Assembly (NCBI GenBank): GCA_009760885.1
Contig: CM019714.1
Location: forward strand, 1,610,933 to 1,674,932
Origin: Achatina immaculata
Lineage: Eukaryota > Mollusca > Gastropoda > Stylommatophora > Achatinidae
DNA length: 64,000 nucleotides
Direction of reading: 5' to 3'
In this document: positions 44,668 through 57,900 of the stretch, piece after piece
Layout of the letters: each line of letters starts with the position of its first letter
Numbering within the stretch: position 1 is the first letter of the stretch
Notes under the pieces: generated by a model
The model's database searches: none
What the model saw: only the letters and a program-made list of their open reading frames with translations
What the model was told of the DNA's origin: nothing
Translations under genes and position numbers: made by a program

Positions 44668-44985
44668 GTTCAACCGATATATCCATACTTCAAGAACTTA
44701 ATATTGAAGAAGGTAGGCTAGTAAAGATGATTAAACAAAGAAAATTTAAATATTTTGGACACACTATTAAACGTTATGTTAATTTAGAAAAAAGACAGTC
44801 TTGGAAGGGTACATAATGGGAAAAAGAAAGAGAGGAAGACCAAGGCGGAGATGGCTGCAAGACATTGTTGATAATCTGCAAATATATGTATCCACAGCAG
44901 GGCATCTTGCTTTCCACCGAGAAGCCTACATGAGTTCTGTTAGAGAGGCAAAGCTCCGCGAGGGACATGCAAATGACTGAATTTA
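44668..44985 (+). pseudogene. RTE-like LINE 3' end
   Basis: Plus strand reads 'ISILQELNIEEGRLVKMIKQ', 'KFKYFGH', a frameshift, 'GKRKRGRPRRRWLQDIVDN' and 'GHANDstop'. Diverged from the copies in 1-9839. Confidence 0.85.
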
Positions 44986-46500
44986 AACATGTTGCGAATA
45001 TCTATAAAAGGAGCCAAATTAGCAATGCTTTTAATATGTATATGCCGTCCGTTATACGGTATAGTTTTCTTATTCTTCGTTGTTTTCCTTAACTTTTTAC
45101 TTAATTTTACTCGAAGTATTGCTATTTCTATTATGTATATATTTTCATGATAAACCTTTACAAGCTTCAACCGCTGCTTCAGCTTTTAAAATTCACATCT
45201 TTACTTACTTTTTGTTTTTCCTTTGAAAGTTACTAATATAAAATTAAATTACAAATACAGAACATTTTCTAAAAACCAATCTACTTTTAGTTACAGTTGT
45301 TGACATTTTAATGCTTGCTGTTGTTTTATGGTGTGCCTATGTTTTAACTGGGTTGTGTGTTTATATTTTAACTGGCTTGTGTGTTTATGTTTTAAGTAGG
45401 CTGCGTCCTTATATTTTAAGTAGGTCATGTGTTATTTTTAACAGCTGGGTTGGAGAATGTGGTGTCTTTTTTTGTTTTTGACACTTTTGTAGAAGTGTTT
45501 GATTCATACATGGAAGCATTTTTTAAATACTTGTGTAGAAGTGTTTGATTCATATATGAAGCTTTTTTTACACTTTTGTAGAAGTTTTTGATCTATATAT
45601 ATAGATTTTTGATTCTTTTGTAGAAGTTTTTGATTCACATGTTTTTGTATTGCTCATAAATAGACGTTTCTGACTCATATATAGGAGCCTTAGACATATA
45701 CGGAAGATTGTGACTTGTTGCTTCAGAATATCTGAACATACAAAGATGTATAAACAAACTGAGTGTCTCTTGAATTATAGCCCTGTTGTGACATGTACTA
45801 TAGAATTCATCTGGAATTTATTTGGAAATGCAATCTGGGAATTGATCCCGAATCCAAGAATCGATAAGGATACTATACAAGATTATGTTCATGCAGTCTG
45901 ATGATGGCGTTCTAACACTTAAGAGAGCGTATTATCATAAGCTTAATGCTATGGCAGTCCAGTTCTGCGTCAAAGTTTTATTAGGCATATAGATATGTTT
46001 CAAATGTTATTATGAATTATGTATTGCAGAAAATGATTTATTTGGTGCGTTATCACTTCCTGTATCACATTTTCTTTGCATATTTTGCATAAAATGTACT
46101 AAAATATCAATTAAATGTTAAAATTATCGAAAAGAGCTTATAGTAGTAAGTCTTGATTTCATAAAACATAATTACTTTTTAAAAGTGGATATGAAAAGTT
46201 TGACAGTGCAGATTTCTTCCTTAGATAGTAGATTTTAATAAACCATTTTAATATTGTGGATTTTAATAAACCACGTTAAAACAACAACGAAAATTGTTCA
46301 AACTTGTCTACAACTTTGTTGCATGTTTGTTTTGAGCTTATCATCTGCGCAGGAGCAGGTAAGTTAGAGCCTACAACTAAGCAATAAAGACTCTATTACA
46401 AGGTGTGAATGGCGGTCTTCAACCTTAATCCACCAAAGTATTATAGATATACATATCCTAGGTGGTAAATTCAAACTATGTGCTTCTCCTGCGAAAGTAA
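44986..46500. other. Diverged single copy of the duplicated segment's 3' part
   Basis: 45480-45690 has 'tgtagaagtttttgattca' repeats like 12290-12740. 45690-46480 aligns with 14060-14960 and 26830-27720 (for example 'cagaaaatgatttatttgg', 'gtagattttaataaa', 'ttgttgcatgtttg', 'tggtaaattcaaact'). No gene. Confidence 0.65.
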
Positions 46501-46869
46501 ATTAGACAGAGTAGTTATACTCTAAATATAGGACACATGGGATGCAGGAGTCGGTGTCAATAACGGTTTGAACACTATATAAACCATACTTGAGTTTAAA
46601 AAAACTTTGCACGTTTCCACACGATAGTAAATCTACCGGTGTTAAACAAACAGGACGGCTATAATGTTGGTGGTCACAACATCTGATATTAGTTATTAAG
46701 ATCGGTTTGCATGCCTGAGCTGCTCAATGGACGTTCTCTTTGTCCACGACGCAGTGGAATTCACTTGCCCGACATAATCCTGCTACAGCACAGGCCGAAA
46801 CTACGCGATAAACAAATAATTGTTACATCCGACACGAAAGTCATTTCTCAATAAGAAAAAGACAATAAA
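46501..46869. other. Unassigned sequence
   Basis: No gene or repeat recognised. Confidence 0.4.
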
Positions 46870-49800
46870 GGAATGAATGAATGAATGAATGAATGAATGA
46901 ATAATCTTTACTTTTAAAGGGTAAAGAATTGGGCACGCAGGCTCGTCTTACATTCTGCCCTTCATCACTCATCTTTCATTCTTCCCACATACTCGATTTA
47001 ATACAAATATACATATTAAATTAGGAAAAACATATCAAATGAGTGTAAGATTTAACTATTACATTCAAAGTAAAAGAGAAGAAGTAATTAACCTAATAAA
47101 ATAGCTCTCACGCACACATACACACAGACGTATCTTATCTCATCTTATCTTATCTTATATCGTTCCCGTGCCGTTAAACGTCACATAGGGCTCGCAAAGT
47201 AGTTCGCCAATTTTTCCTGTCCTCGACGAGTCTTTCAACCTCATCAAGGGATTTTATGCCTGCTAATTTGGCCTCTCTTAACAATGTCCTCTTCAGAGTT
47301 TCACGCGGTCTGCGTCTTTTTCTTTGGCCTGATGTATTCCACTTGATAGCTTGTTGTGGGATTCCCTGATCACTTCTTCTCATTAAGTAACAAACATATG
47401 TCCATCTCCTTTTCCTGATCACCCAGGAGACTGGTTGTTGTTCAGTCATCACATAAACAAAAATATATTGTAAATACAGATCTTCTAATATATGTTTTTT
47501 TTTAACAAGCATTAATATAATTTCTAACAATATCTAAGAAGTTACTTTTCGAACTATGTCATTTTAGTACTTGATGGTTGGCGAGTCATGTGTTGATAGA
47601 GTGCTGGTTATTTTATGGAGGCATATAATTACAAGCAAGTAAATAATGAAACTGGTTTGAGTTAAAGGATGAAGTATTACCAGTGGATTTTAAATGGTAG
47701 GAGAGGGTGTTCCAGAGCCATACTGCAGAGTATGCAAGGCTTTTCTTGTACAGATCAATCCTGGGTTTAGGAAGAAGACAGTTTTTTTAAACGCTGGCTA
47801 TGTTTAGTGTTATACGTAAACAATGACCACAAGTAAGGCGAAGCATTGTGCGATAGAATTCTGTGAACAAACTTAACTTTGTTAAAAATGATTCTATATT
47901 TGAGGGGTAGAATTTTGAGTTGTTTGTGTTGATCTACAGTCTGTACTGGGTGTTTGTCATAAATCAGATTTAATGCTCGCTTGTGAAGTTAGTGGAGCCT
48001 TCTTGTGTTTGAGACTGAGCATCCATCCCAGATTGTGGAACAGTAATCTTAGTGTGTTTGTATGTGTGATATGTAGTATATCTTTCTTGTGTCTTTGTCG
48101 ATAAAGTGTTTAATTTTGGATAATTGGTAAACTTTCTGTGCAATCAAGTCTGTTAGGTTATGTACGTGAGAATTCCAAGTTAAATGCTAATCAATGATGA
48201 AACCTAGAGTCTTATGTTCATGAACATTTTCTATTGCCTTAGTCCGAGCACAAAGGTTTAGTGAAGTTTTTGTTGCATTCTGCAGTTTCTGTCTTGTAGT
48301 GATGATCATGGATTTTGTTTTGTTGGTGTTTATCAACATACCATTTTTATTACTCCATTTAATCAAACATTTTGAAGCGTTGTCTGTAGTTTATTGATGT
48401 CATAGTCACTATTGTAAACAGTACAGTCATCAGCAAAAAGATCACATGAAGAGTGCTTTAAATGTAGTGGTAAGTTGTTAATATAGGTAGCAAAGAGAAG
48501 AGGACCAAGAATGGAGCCTTGAGGAATACCAGTATCAACCGCAGACGAGCCAAATATTTTGTTTCTGAAGCAAACTACTTGTTTTCTACCTGAGAGAAAA
48601 GATGTAATAAATTTTCTTAGATCAGGGTTTTTGCAAAAATTTCATGATCAATCATATCGAAAGCTTTCTTGAAATCAACAAAGACAGCACCACACAATTT
48701 GTCATCATTTATATTAGACAGCCAGCTTTCTGTCATTTTAGTTAATGCTGTGTGGCAGGAGTAATTTGGTCTAAAACCTGACTGACTGTCTATTAGTAGA
48801 TTGTTTTCTTGCATGTGGAGCAGTGTTACGTTTTGTATATTCTTTTCAAGAGGTTTAGATAGTGATGACAGAATGGATATGGGTCTATAGTTTGAGAGGT
48901 CACTAGTCTGTCCAGATTTAAAAGACGAAAAACTTTGGCGAGTTTAAAAGCGTCAGGGAAATAATGTTTGTCAATGCACAAATTGTATAAGTATGTTAGT
49001 TTGTCTGTGATATGGTGCAGCGTAGCGTGGTATCTTGTTACTAATGTCATTACATCCTGCTGAGTTAGTGTTCTTTAAGGACCGGATGTAGTTATAAACC
49101 TCACTGATTGTGAGGAAAGGAATATTCATTTGTTTTAGCTTTACACATTTACTGTCGCTGAAAGTTTTCAACACGCTCAGGTCGCACTTAGGGGTCTGTA
49201 ATGAAGATTTTAGAATACTAATTTCTTTCCTAAAATGTTCACTGAAGTTAGTGCAAGTATGTTCACCATTAAGTGTTTGTGGGTGAGATTGCTTCCTTTT
49301 ATTTACAAGAGTATTAATCGCTTTCCAAATTGATTTACTATCAGTTTTGTCTTTCACTAAATTTCTGAAGTAATTTTTCTTTTCCTGCCTAATTAAATAC
49401 TGCACCTTACTCCTAAGTGAACGATAGCTACTGAAATTTCTGCTTCTGTGAGCTTCATCCCGTTTCCTCATTAGATGCAAGATATCAGGAGTTATCCACG
49501 GGGATTGTGTTACGTATTTTACTCTCATTTCTTTGATGGGGACATGCTTGTCAAAAATATTTCGAAATATCTTGATCCAGTATTCGGTAGCATCACCTGG
49601 ATTTATTAACTGGAAAACGTACGTAAGAGGCGAAGCTTTTAGATCAGTTAAAAATAATTCCAAGTTAAAGTTTTTAAAGTTCCTATATTTGATGCTGGTA
49701 TGTTTGTGATTAGGTATTTTATAACCCTTATGTGACCACTAACAGCAGACCGGGTAGTGGTGACTCAGCGACACATGAGGGACAGTACATTCAGTAATGT

Positions 49801-50015
49801 TTCCTGGATCAGCTACATAAATATGATCTATTAGTGTTGATGATGATTCAGTTACTCTAGTAGGTTTGTTAACAATTTGGGAGAAGTTGTAGGATGTTAA
49901 AATGTTCTTCCATGTAGGATTTGGCTGATTAAGATCTATATTGAAGTCACCTAGAATGATTATGTCCTTGAATTTATAAGTTAGAGCATCATACATCATG
50001 GTCGCACAGGAAAAA
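46870..50015 (-). pseudogene. CR1/L2-like (jockey-type) LINE, 5'-truncated and interrupted
   Basis: On the minus strand, from 5' to 3': end of the endonuclease (49739-49999: 'ILGDFNIDLNQPNPTWKN', 'STLIDHIYV', 'SLSHHYPV'), linker (48971-49663: 'VTQSPWITPDILHLMRKRDE', 'NYFRNLVKDKTDSKSIWKAI'), RT (48400-48900: 'DSQSGFRPNYSCHTALTKM', 'VFVDFKKAFDMIDHEI', 'GIPQGSILGPLLFATYINNL', 'FADDCTVYN') and an (ATTC)n 3' tail at 46872-46904. Several frameshifts. A 'RALCDV'-family LINE tail (47150-47480) is inserted in the 3' part. The CR1/L2 call rests on these motifs and the ATTC tail. Confidence 0.78.
47150..47480 (-). mobile_element. LINE 3' end, 'RALCDV' family, nested
   Basis: Minus strand reads 'PVSWVIRKRRWTYVCYLMRR', 'GQRKRRRPRETLKRTLLREA', 'AGIKSLDEVERLVEDRKNW' and 'RALCDV', then 'cggcacgggaacgatataag' and an (ATAAG)n tail (47131-47158). 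Confidence 0.88.
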
Positions 50016-50333
50016 AAAAATGTACTGCCGTTGTATTTTTCTTGATCGCAGATATTGTGGCACAGGTAGGAAACAGGACAGATTATTAAACCTAAGTTTG
50101 TTTACAACACCAGAAACATACAAATAAAAACAAATAAATCAATAAGGTCAGAGATTGGTCAGCTTTCAGGGGTGCGCAACTCTGAGTAAAATCGGTAACG
50201 ACTGATCCAGTATATAAAGGAGATGGGAGAGAATTTTAATCGGTAAGGATTTTTACGTTGAGGGCGTAAGAAGGTGCCAAAGATCTGGGGACATCATGTT
50301 CTTGTTTTAAGCACGAATGAATGTATTATTCGT
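50016..50333. other. Unassigned sequence
   Basis: No gene recognised. Followed by an (AT)n run at 50337-50366. Confidence 0.4.
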
Positions 50334-50365
50334 TGTTGTATATATATATATATATATATATATAT

Positions 50366-50690
50366 GGTAGGTCGCCAAGATTTCCTATCTTTGGTGAGTT
50401 TTTCGATCTCATCAAGGGATGTTATGCCCACTGAACTTGTCTCTCTTAACAATGTCCTCTTTAGAGTTTCAGGTGATTAATCTCTTTTTCTTCGACCTAT
50501 TGTTTTCCACTTGACAGCTTGTTTTGTGATTATCTGATTGTTTCTTCTCATCACATGACATTTATATGCCCACCTTCTTTTTCTGATCACACATGAGACA
50601 GGTTGTTGTTTGCTCATCTGTCGTATCTCTCAGTTGTTCTTGAATTCATTCCACTTTATACTGAGTATCTTCCTTAGGCATTCGTTTTCT
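50366..50690 (-). mobile_element. LINE 3' end, 'RALCDV' family (diverged)
   Basis: Reverse strand with 'QQPVSCVIRKRRWAYKCHVM' and 'RDSRETLKRTLLREA'-like stretches. Truncated at the final codons by the (AT)n run. Confidence 0.75.
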
Positions 50691-52145
50691 TATATCTTAT
50701 ATCTTATATCCTTCCCGTGCCGTTAAACGTCACATAGGGCTCGCAAAGTCGTTCGCCAATTTTTCCTGTCTTCGGCGAGTCTTTCAACCTCATCAAAGGA
50801 TTTTATGCCTGTTAATTTGGCCTCTCTTAATAATGTCCTCTTCAGAGTTTCACGCGGTCTGCCTCTTTTTCTTCGGCCTGTTGTGTTCCACTTGATAGCT
50901 TGTTTTGGGATTCTCTGATCATTTCTTCTCATCAAGTGACCAACATATGTCCATCTCCTTTTCCTGATCACCCATGACACTGATTGTTGTTCAGTCATCT
51001 GTCTTATCTCTGCATTGTTCTTGAATTCATTCCACTTGATGCCGAGTATTTTCCTTCGGCATTTGTTTTCAAAAGAATCTAATTTCTTTTCTATTTCTTT
51101 AGTTGTTTTCCAGCTTTCTGATGCATAAATGAGGGTGGATATTACATTTGAATTGAATAGTCTTAACTTGGTTTTTGTGCTTATAACTTTTGAATTCCAT
51201 ATGTTCTCAAGATTCTTGAAGATTGATGCTGCTTTTGAAATTCTGATCCTAACTTCCTTTCTAGTGTCACCATCCTGGTCTATGTAGCTGTCAAGGTATG
51301 CAAATTGATTGACTTCTTCAATATCTGTCCATTCTATGTGTATTTTTCCAATTTGACTGATGGGAATTTTCATTATTTTTCTTTTGTCCTTGTTAATTTG
51401 AAGTCCTATTTTGCTAGCCAGTGAAGACAGGCTATCTGTTTTTCCTTGCATGGAATTCACATTATTACTGATAAGAGTTATGTCATCAGCAAAATCAAGA
51501 TCTTCTAGTTGGGTCCCATGTACCCAGTCAATACCTGTGTTACCTGTGCAGCATTTTGTCATTATGAAGTCTATTGTAATCCCAAAAAGTAAAGGAGACA
51601 GTATACATCCTTGTTTCACGCCTGTTTCAATCTGGAACCATTCACTCATCCCTTCTTCTGTCTTGACTGCACAAACATATCCATTGTATAAGTCCTTAAT
51701 GATGTTGACAATTTTAGATGGTACAGTCACTAAGGTTGCCCTTTTTTGGTAGTTTAACAATGATTCCTTTCTTCCAATTAGAAGGGACCTTTCCTTCTTT
51801 CCAAATCTTGTTAAACACTCTCTGTAGTTGTCTCATGTTGTCACTATTGATAGCTTTTAGCATCTCGGCTGTTATTTCATCTTCACCTGCAGCTTTGTTG
51901 TTAGCCATTAAATTCACTGCTGTTTCAATTTCATGCAATTTAATTTCATCTAGGCTGACATTTATTTGTGGGGCTGGTAAGTCAGTTTCAAGGTTTAACA
52001 ATTCTTTTGGGTGTGGTCGATTGAGTATTTCTTGGAAGTATTCAGCCCATCTTTGCTTTTGGTCTTTATTTGATGTTAATAGTGTTCCAGTTTTGCTAAG
52101 AATAGTTCTTTCTTTTGGATGTAATATTTCCTGTTAGCCTCTTTT
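50690..52145 (-). pseudogene. 'RALCDV'-family LINE, RT and C-terminal part
   Basis: The 3' part is one open frame (50723-51760, 345 codons): 'IETGVKQGCILSPLLFGITI', 'EDLDFADDITLIS' (RT catalytic FADD), 'LRLFNSNVISTLIYASES', 'RRKILGIKWNEFKNN', 'GRRKRGRPRETLKRT' and 'RALCDV'. Upstream (51714-52001) it encodes 'NNKAAGEDEITAEMLKAI' and 'VPSNWKKGIIVKLPKKGNLS'. Between the two frames about 100 residues of RT (the 'NWRGI' to 'DFKKAFD' region expected in the family) are missing, so an internal deletion has killed it. The tail is 'ataagatataag' (50692-50711). No endonuclease is present, so it is 5'-truncated. Confidence 0.85.
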
Positions 52146-53321
52146 GTATGTTATATAAAGTTTTGCTGTCTCCTGTTTTTGCTGTTTTTTATGCCTTTTT
52201 CGCCATATTCGTTTTCAAAAGAGTCTAATTTCGTGTCTATTTCTTTAGTTGTATTATAGCTTTCGCATGCATAAATGAGGACGGATATTACATTTGAATT
52301 AAATAATCTTAACTTGGTTTTTGTTCTTATAACTTTTGAATGCCATATGTTCTCGAGTTTCCTGTAAGTCAATGCTGCTTTTGCAATTCGAAATCTAACT
52401 TCCTATATGGCGTAACCATTGTGCTCTGTGTAGCTGCCGAGATATGCAGAATGGTTTACTTCTTCAACAGCTGTTCCTTCTATGTATATTTGTCCTTCGT
52501 GGTTAATGAGAAGTTTCATTATTTTTTTTCCTTGTTAATTTAACGTCATAATTTATTAGTTATTGAAGTCAGGGAATCTGTTTTTACTTTCATTGATTTC
52601 ACATTATCACTGATAAGAGTTATGTCATCTGCAAAATCAAGATCTTCCGGTTGGGTCTCATGTCCCCAATCAATGCCCGTTTTACCTTTGTAACATTTTT
52701 TCATCATAAAGTCTATGGCAATTCCAAAAAGCAAGGGAGATAATATACATCCTTGTTTCATGCTTGTTTCAGTCTGGAACAATTCACTCACTCCTTATTC
52801 TGTGTTGATTGCACAAACATATCCATTGTAGAGATCTCTAATGATGTTGGCAATTTTAGACGTTATTCCATATATTCTTAAAATTCTTCACAATGAATCT
52901 CTGTGTATGCTATCATATGCCTTTTTAAAGTCTATGAAGTTCAGGATTAATGGTCTTTGCTTTTCAATATGTTCTTCAATTATTCTCAGAGTAAAATCTG
53001 TTCAAGACATCTACATTTTCGAAATCCTGCTTGTTCTTCTTTCATTGCAGTATCCACTATATCTTGAATTCTATTAAGAATAACTATACAAAATACTTTT
53101 GACACATCTGATACTAAGGTATCCAGTTATTGAAATCGCTAAAGTTACATTTTTTTCGGTATTTTAACAATGATTCTTTTTTCAGTTTAGAAAGGACCTT
53201 TTATTCGTTCTAAGCTTTATTAAACATTCTCTGTAGTTGTCTCATGTTGTCAATGTTAATAGCTTTTAACATTTCGACTGTTATTTCATCTTCAACTGCA
53301 GCTTTGTTGTTAGCCATTATA
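52146..53321 (-). pseudogene. Older 'RALCDV'-family LINE copy
   Basis: Same RT order as the previous copy but more decayed: 'ETSMKQGCILSPLLFGIAID', 'EDLDFADDITLISDNV' (52546-52791) and 'LRLFNSNVISVLIYACES' (52151-52372). The upstream RT region to 53321 retains 'TAMKEEQAGF'. The match ends abruptly at 'gttgttagccatta' (53307-53320), which in the other copy (51897-51910) continues as LINE. The boundary is therefore the edge of the next element. Confidence 0.82.
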
Positions 53322-54590
53322 TAGAACGTTCATCGACGGTCACTTGTATTAGTTCGTGATTGTCAGCCACCTAGTGATGGCGCCATTTTAGAAACCACAG
53401 CAGTCCATTTGCGAAACTAGTCAGCGTCGCTCTCGATACTAACTATATAACTAAGGCGAGAAGTCGAACCAGGACACACAAAAGAAAACCATAGGTCACT
53501 GGTCGAGTAGACATAACGAAGAATCATCAATGCTGTCTGTGCGAAGTTCACAGTGGTGCCATAGCACTAAGCTCACTAGCTCGGCACACGGAACCCACCT
53601 CCATCTTGAAAGCAATGACGGCACTGTTGCTCGTTTGACACATTTTTGCGTTCCTATTCATATCAAATTTAGTAAAAATCCATAAGGGCCACCACAGGAC
53701 ACGAGGACTTTCAATCAGCGGAACAGAAACCCAACTCCACATCAAATACATAGCAATCAACACTGTCGCTTGTGAGAGCGTGAAACGGTCAAATGCAACC
53801 TATCGCTACTGCTGAACCGTAGATTCAAGACCATGAGACAATTAACCCAACAATCAAAACTGACCCAACTCTCGTCACACTTACATGCTTATATTTCACA
53901 AAAAAGGGTTAAAGTATTGATAATCATCCTCTTCACGAGTAAAACAGTATCACGGCGCCACTGAAACAGGATTCCCCTTACAAGGAGACTACTGGTTTGA
54001 TTGATTCTTCCTGTGGAGTACAGTTTCAACTTATAAGTTTCTTCTTGTTGCTGGTGTTCTAAACATCACTTAATTTTCTGTATTATACACTAAGAAAATA
54101 CAACAAGACACCCAGGCTTTCAACTCCACAAAGATAGTACAAATACAACAACTTGAACATAACTTGGCAGTCTTCCGACCAAAACAAACTGGTCAACAAT
54201 GAGAATTTCCACAAAGCCGATTTGTTGTAGTTTATCATCAGACAACACACATTTATTACAGAAATTCACAGCAACAAATGCCCGGCGTGAAATATCTACG
54301 CCACATGGGCAAGGAAAACCTTACAATGATTTATTCATACCAAAAACCATACTTACAGGCTAACCAAGGACTGCAGCCACACAGAAAAACAAACTAAACT
54401 AATTCTGACAACAAGACTCGCTCTACCCCATTCTCGTTCGCCCAACATGTCCATCCAGTTCAACGTTCCACACATAGACTCCTAACGACCGGCTTTTTCA
54501 CACGGACCTTTTTAACGACCTCTTTGCACACGTACTTTCCTAATGACGTAGTCTACGCAACACAATTATTAGCAATACACAAAAACTCTC
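53322..54590. other. Unassigned ~1.27 kb block between LINE and Ty3/Gypsy ORF
   Basis: No ORF with family similarity. Its position downstream of the minus-strand polyprotein would suit a 3' LTR. However, no second copy exists in the window apart from a 25-bp hairpin, so this cannot be established. Confidence 0.35.
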
Positions 54591-54615
54591 TGAACAGAAT
54601 GGCTATTCTGTTACA
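54591..54615. repeat. Palindromic flank repeat, left
   Basis: Contains 'aacagaatggctattctgtt', a hairpin with 4-base loop. The same sequence in the same orientation is at 58062-58087. On the minus strand a purine-rich tract (54618-54635 reversed: 'agggggtggggaga') precedes it, as a polypurine tract would precede a 3' LTR. Confidence 0.75.
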
Positions 54616-54989
54616 GAATATCTCCCCACCCCCTAAAGGTAGATATTTGGCCATCAATTATCTCCAACCAAACAAAAAAAATTGCGAACTTGCACAGAAA
54701 ACTCTCACGAACTGTGAGCGATAACAATGAATTTAAAGCTGAATATTCAGCTACAAAAAAAATTTCATGCACGCACAATTTGTACAAATTAAGTACGTTA
54801 AACATTTGTGGTGCAAACATAAATATACATATATTTACAACATTTTTAATACTGAGTTCTGTGAACTACACCATCTATTTCTACTGCCATAGAAATAGGA
54901 TAGAAGCAAAGGATGAACTCCTTTTTCGAAGAACACTACCCAACTAGTGTCTATTGTGCTTTTCTTTAGAAATCCCTATAGATTTCAAA

Positions 54990-57900
54990 CTATTCAGTAG
55001 AAGGAATCGCAGTTAATATGTTGATCACAACACGTTCTATGAACTGCTTCCTGCCATCTAGTTCCAATAGTGGGAACTTTTCCATAAGTGCTTTATGGAG
55101 ATCTTTCATCGTGAACGTTTCTAAGTCCACGGTATCCATTATCTGCCCTATTGCCACAACGAGCTTACGATCGGAGACGTACAACTGATCAATCTCCGTA
55201 TCGCAATCGGCACTAGGTGAAGTCTCTTCAGGGAAATAATCTTCACTGTGAGGACAGTGTTCCTTCTGAGACTGATGGCAGATATCGGCTCTCTTCCGTT
55301 TCTTCCGCCTATGCCGAGGTCGCAAGTCATCCACCGACATAGGAACTGCTGAGGCGGAAGCATCCACCTCCATATAGTGGTCTGAGGGAGGAGCTCTAGG
55401 GACCACTCTCTGCTGGGTTTCCTTCAGGTACCACGGTGGGAGCCTGGGAACAAAACGAGGAGGCGGCGGAAGAGAAAATCTCTGTCTAATGGGACGTGGC
55501 AAGTAAGATCTACAACGATCTTGCTGATACTGCCTCTGAAAGGTCCCACCAGGCAACGATACATTAATGGCGACGTCCTGAACCATAGGACACAATGTAT
55601 TAGTCGCCCTCTCTACTCTCTCTTTCTGCTGACAGGGACACGGCAAGTCAGTCTGCACAGAGCAATCTACTACAAGCGGGGGCTCTGCCTGTGAATAGGC
55701 CTCCACAACGCTCACTGACTTTACGACATATGTCTCAGATCCTTGTGACTGAGGGACGTCCCCATCAAGAACGTGAACTGGTACTGGTACAGAAGTGGCA
55801 CGATCGAAACTTGCCAACGTTGTCTCCCGCGCACCTGGATGAAAGAACATCTGAAGGTCCAGGGTGCGGAGGTTAGCAAACCACCTCTGCAACTTGACGT
55901 CTGACATCTCCTGCCGACTGAGGAATGTATCCACCAAGGATCTATGGCCAGTCTTCACAGCGAAGTGTCTATTCGCCAGAAAATATCTCAACTTCTGCGT
56001 GGCGTAATGGACGGCATACGCTTCTCTCTCGAAAGTAGACCACTTAGTCTGCGAGCGCGACAGCTTCTGCGAAAGAAAATATAAGGGCTCTTCAACTGAG
56101 AGTCCATCAGAAGAGGAAGCTGTCTGCACCAAACAGGCTCCAACCGCAACATTGGAAGCATCTGTATACAATGTAAGTGGCTTATGCAAGTCAGGATGCG
56201 AGAGAAGCGGTACTTTCGCAAGGCGATCCTTCAAAGACTCGAACGCCATTTGACAGACTGGAGACCATTTGAACCGATGACCCTTCTTGGTGAGGTCCAC
56301 TATGGGAGCCACAATCTCCGAAAAGTGGGGAATGAAACGTCGATAGTAACTGCACGTCCCCAAAAAAGAGCGCACCTCCTTCACATTCAAAGGAGACGGC
56401 ATGTCGGCAATGGCTCTGACCTTCTCAGGATCAGGAGATATGCCTGACTGGCTGATGACATACCCGAGATACTTTGTCTCAGAGGCCGCAAAGTGACATT
56501 TGGATGGTTTGAGCTTGACCTGGTGCTCACGCAATCGGTCGAATACCGCCTGAAGATCGCGAACATGGTCTTCGATCGTTCCATCAGTGAACACCAGTAT
56601 ATCGTCAATATAGGCTTGTGCAAACTTGCCTAAGCCCTGTAATACTGTGTCCATGAGTGCGACAAAGGTAGATGGTGCCCCTTTTAAACCAAAGCTCATG
56701 TAATTAAAACAGAAAGAACCAAGATGACAGCTAAAAGCTGACCTCTGCTGAGCGTCCTTGGACAAGGGAATACACCAAAAGCCACAACGAGCATCCAAAG
56801 TGCTGAAAAATTTGGCTTTTCCGATCGTGCTCAGGATGTCCTCAATGCGTGGCAATGGATATGACAATGAACGGGTCACCGCATTGAGTGCACGGTAGTC
56901 GCAGCAGAAACGATGGGTACCATCTTTCTTAGTCACCAAGACAACTGGTGATGACCACTCTGAGATCGTGCGAGAAATTATTCCGTCACGCAACATATTC
57001 TCGACGGCCCTCTCTATCACCTCTCTACTCGCCAACGGAGTGCGGTAGGGTTTCCTGGAGATTGGCGGATGATCGCCTGTATCAATCTCCATCTGCACTG
57101 TCGAGGTATGCGATATCTCGGAATCAGTCAAGGCAAAGACATCCTTGTTCTGTGTCAACAACCTGGATATTATGTCCTTGTGCACTTCAGGGCACTGAAC
57201 CTGTCGAACGATAGTCTCAGAACGACTGTCAGGTGTTGTCTCCTCAGTACCAGAAACCTGCTGGATAGAGTCAACTGACTCCGTGAATGGTGTCAATTTT
57301 CCTAAAACACATCCACGTCTGAGCTCGATGTGTTTACTAGAATGATTAATTACTGTCAACACGGGATAGCGATTAGTGTGGAGCTCACATACTGAGTCCA
57401 CCAACTCTATCTCCGGCTGGGACAGTAAGAATGGTGTCTCAAGACCCTGAACCATATAAGAATTGCCAGATGGAAAATATGGTTGGGCTTTCAGTTTAAG
57501 AGGAATAAGATTGACGGAACGTGGAGAAAGAAGAGAAGAACGCTGGACACGAAGAATAGAAGCAATGTGTGCATCTAATTCTAAAGGAATCATCTTGTTA
57601 TGTATGTTTAGTGTATTAGAATTGTAATCGATGACAGCACCAGAACGAGACAAAAAATCACGCCCCAGAATGGCGGAACGGTTCATGTTGCGAACCACAT
57701 AAAAGCAATGAGAAACAGTGACACCAGCAATAGAAATAGGTAGGTAAACTTTGCCAAGTACTCTCATGGAAGCTGCAGTAACAGTCTGCAGAGTAATTCT
57801 AGCGGGCAAGAGCTTAGGAGCAGAACGTAAGGATCTGTATACAGAATCCTTGATAAGACAGACACTAGCTCCTGTGTCTAACAATGCTCTAATTCTAAAA

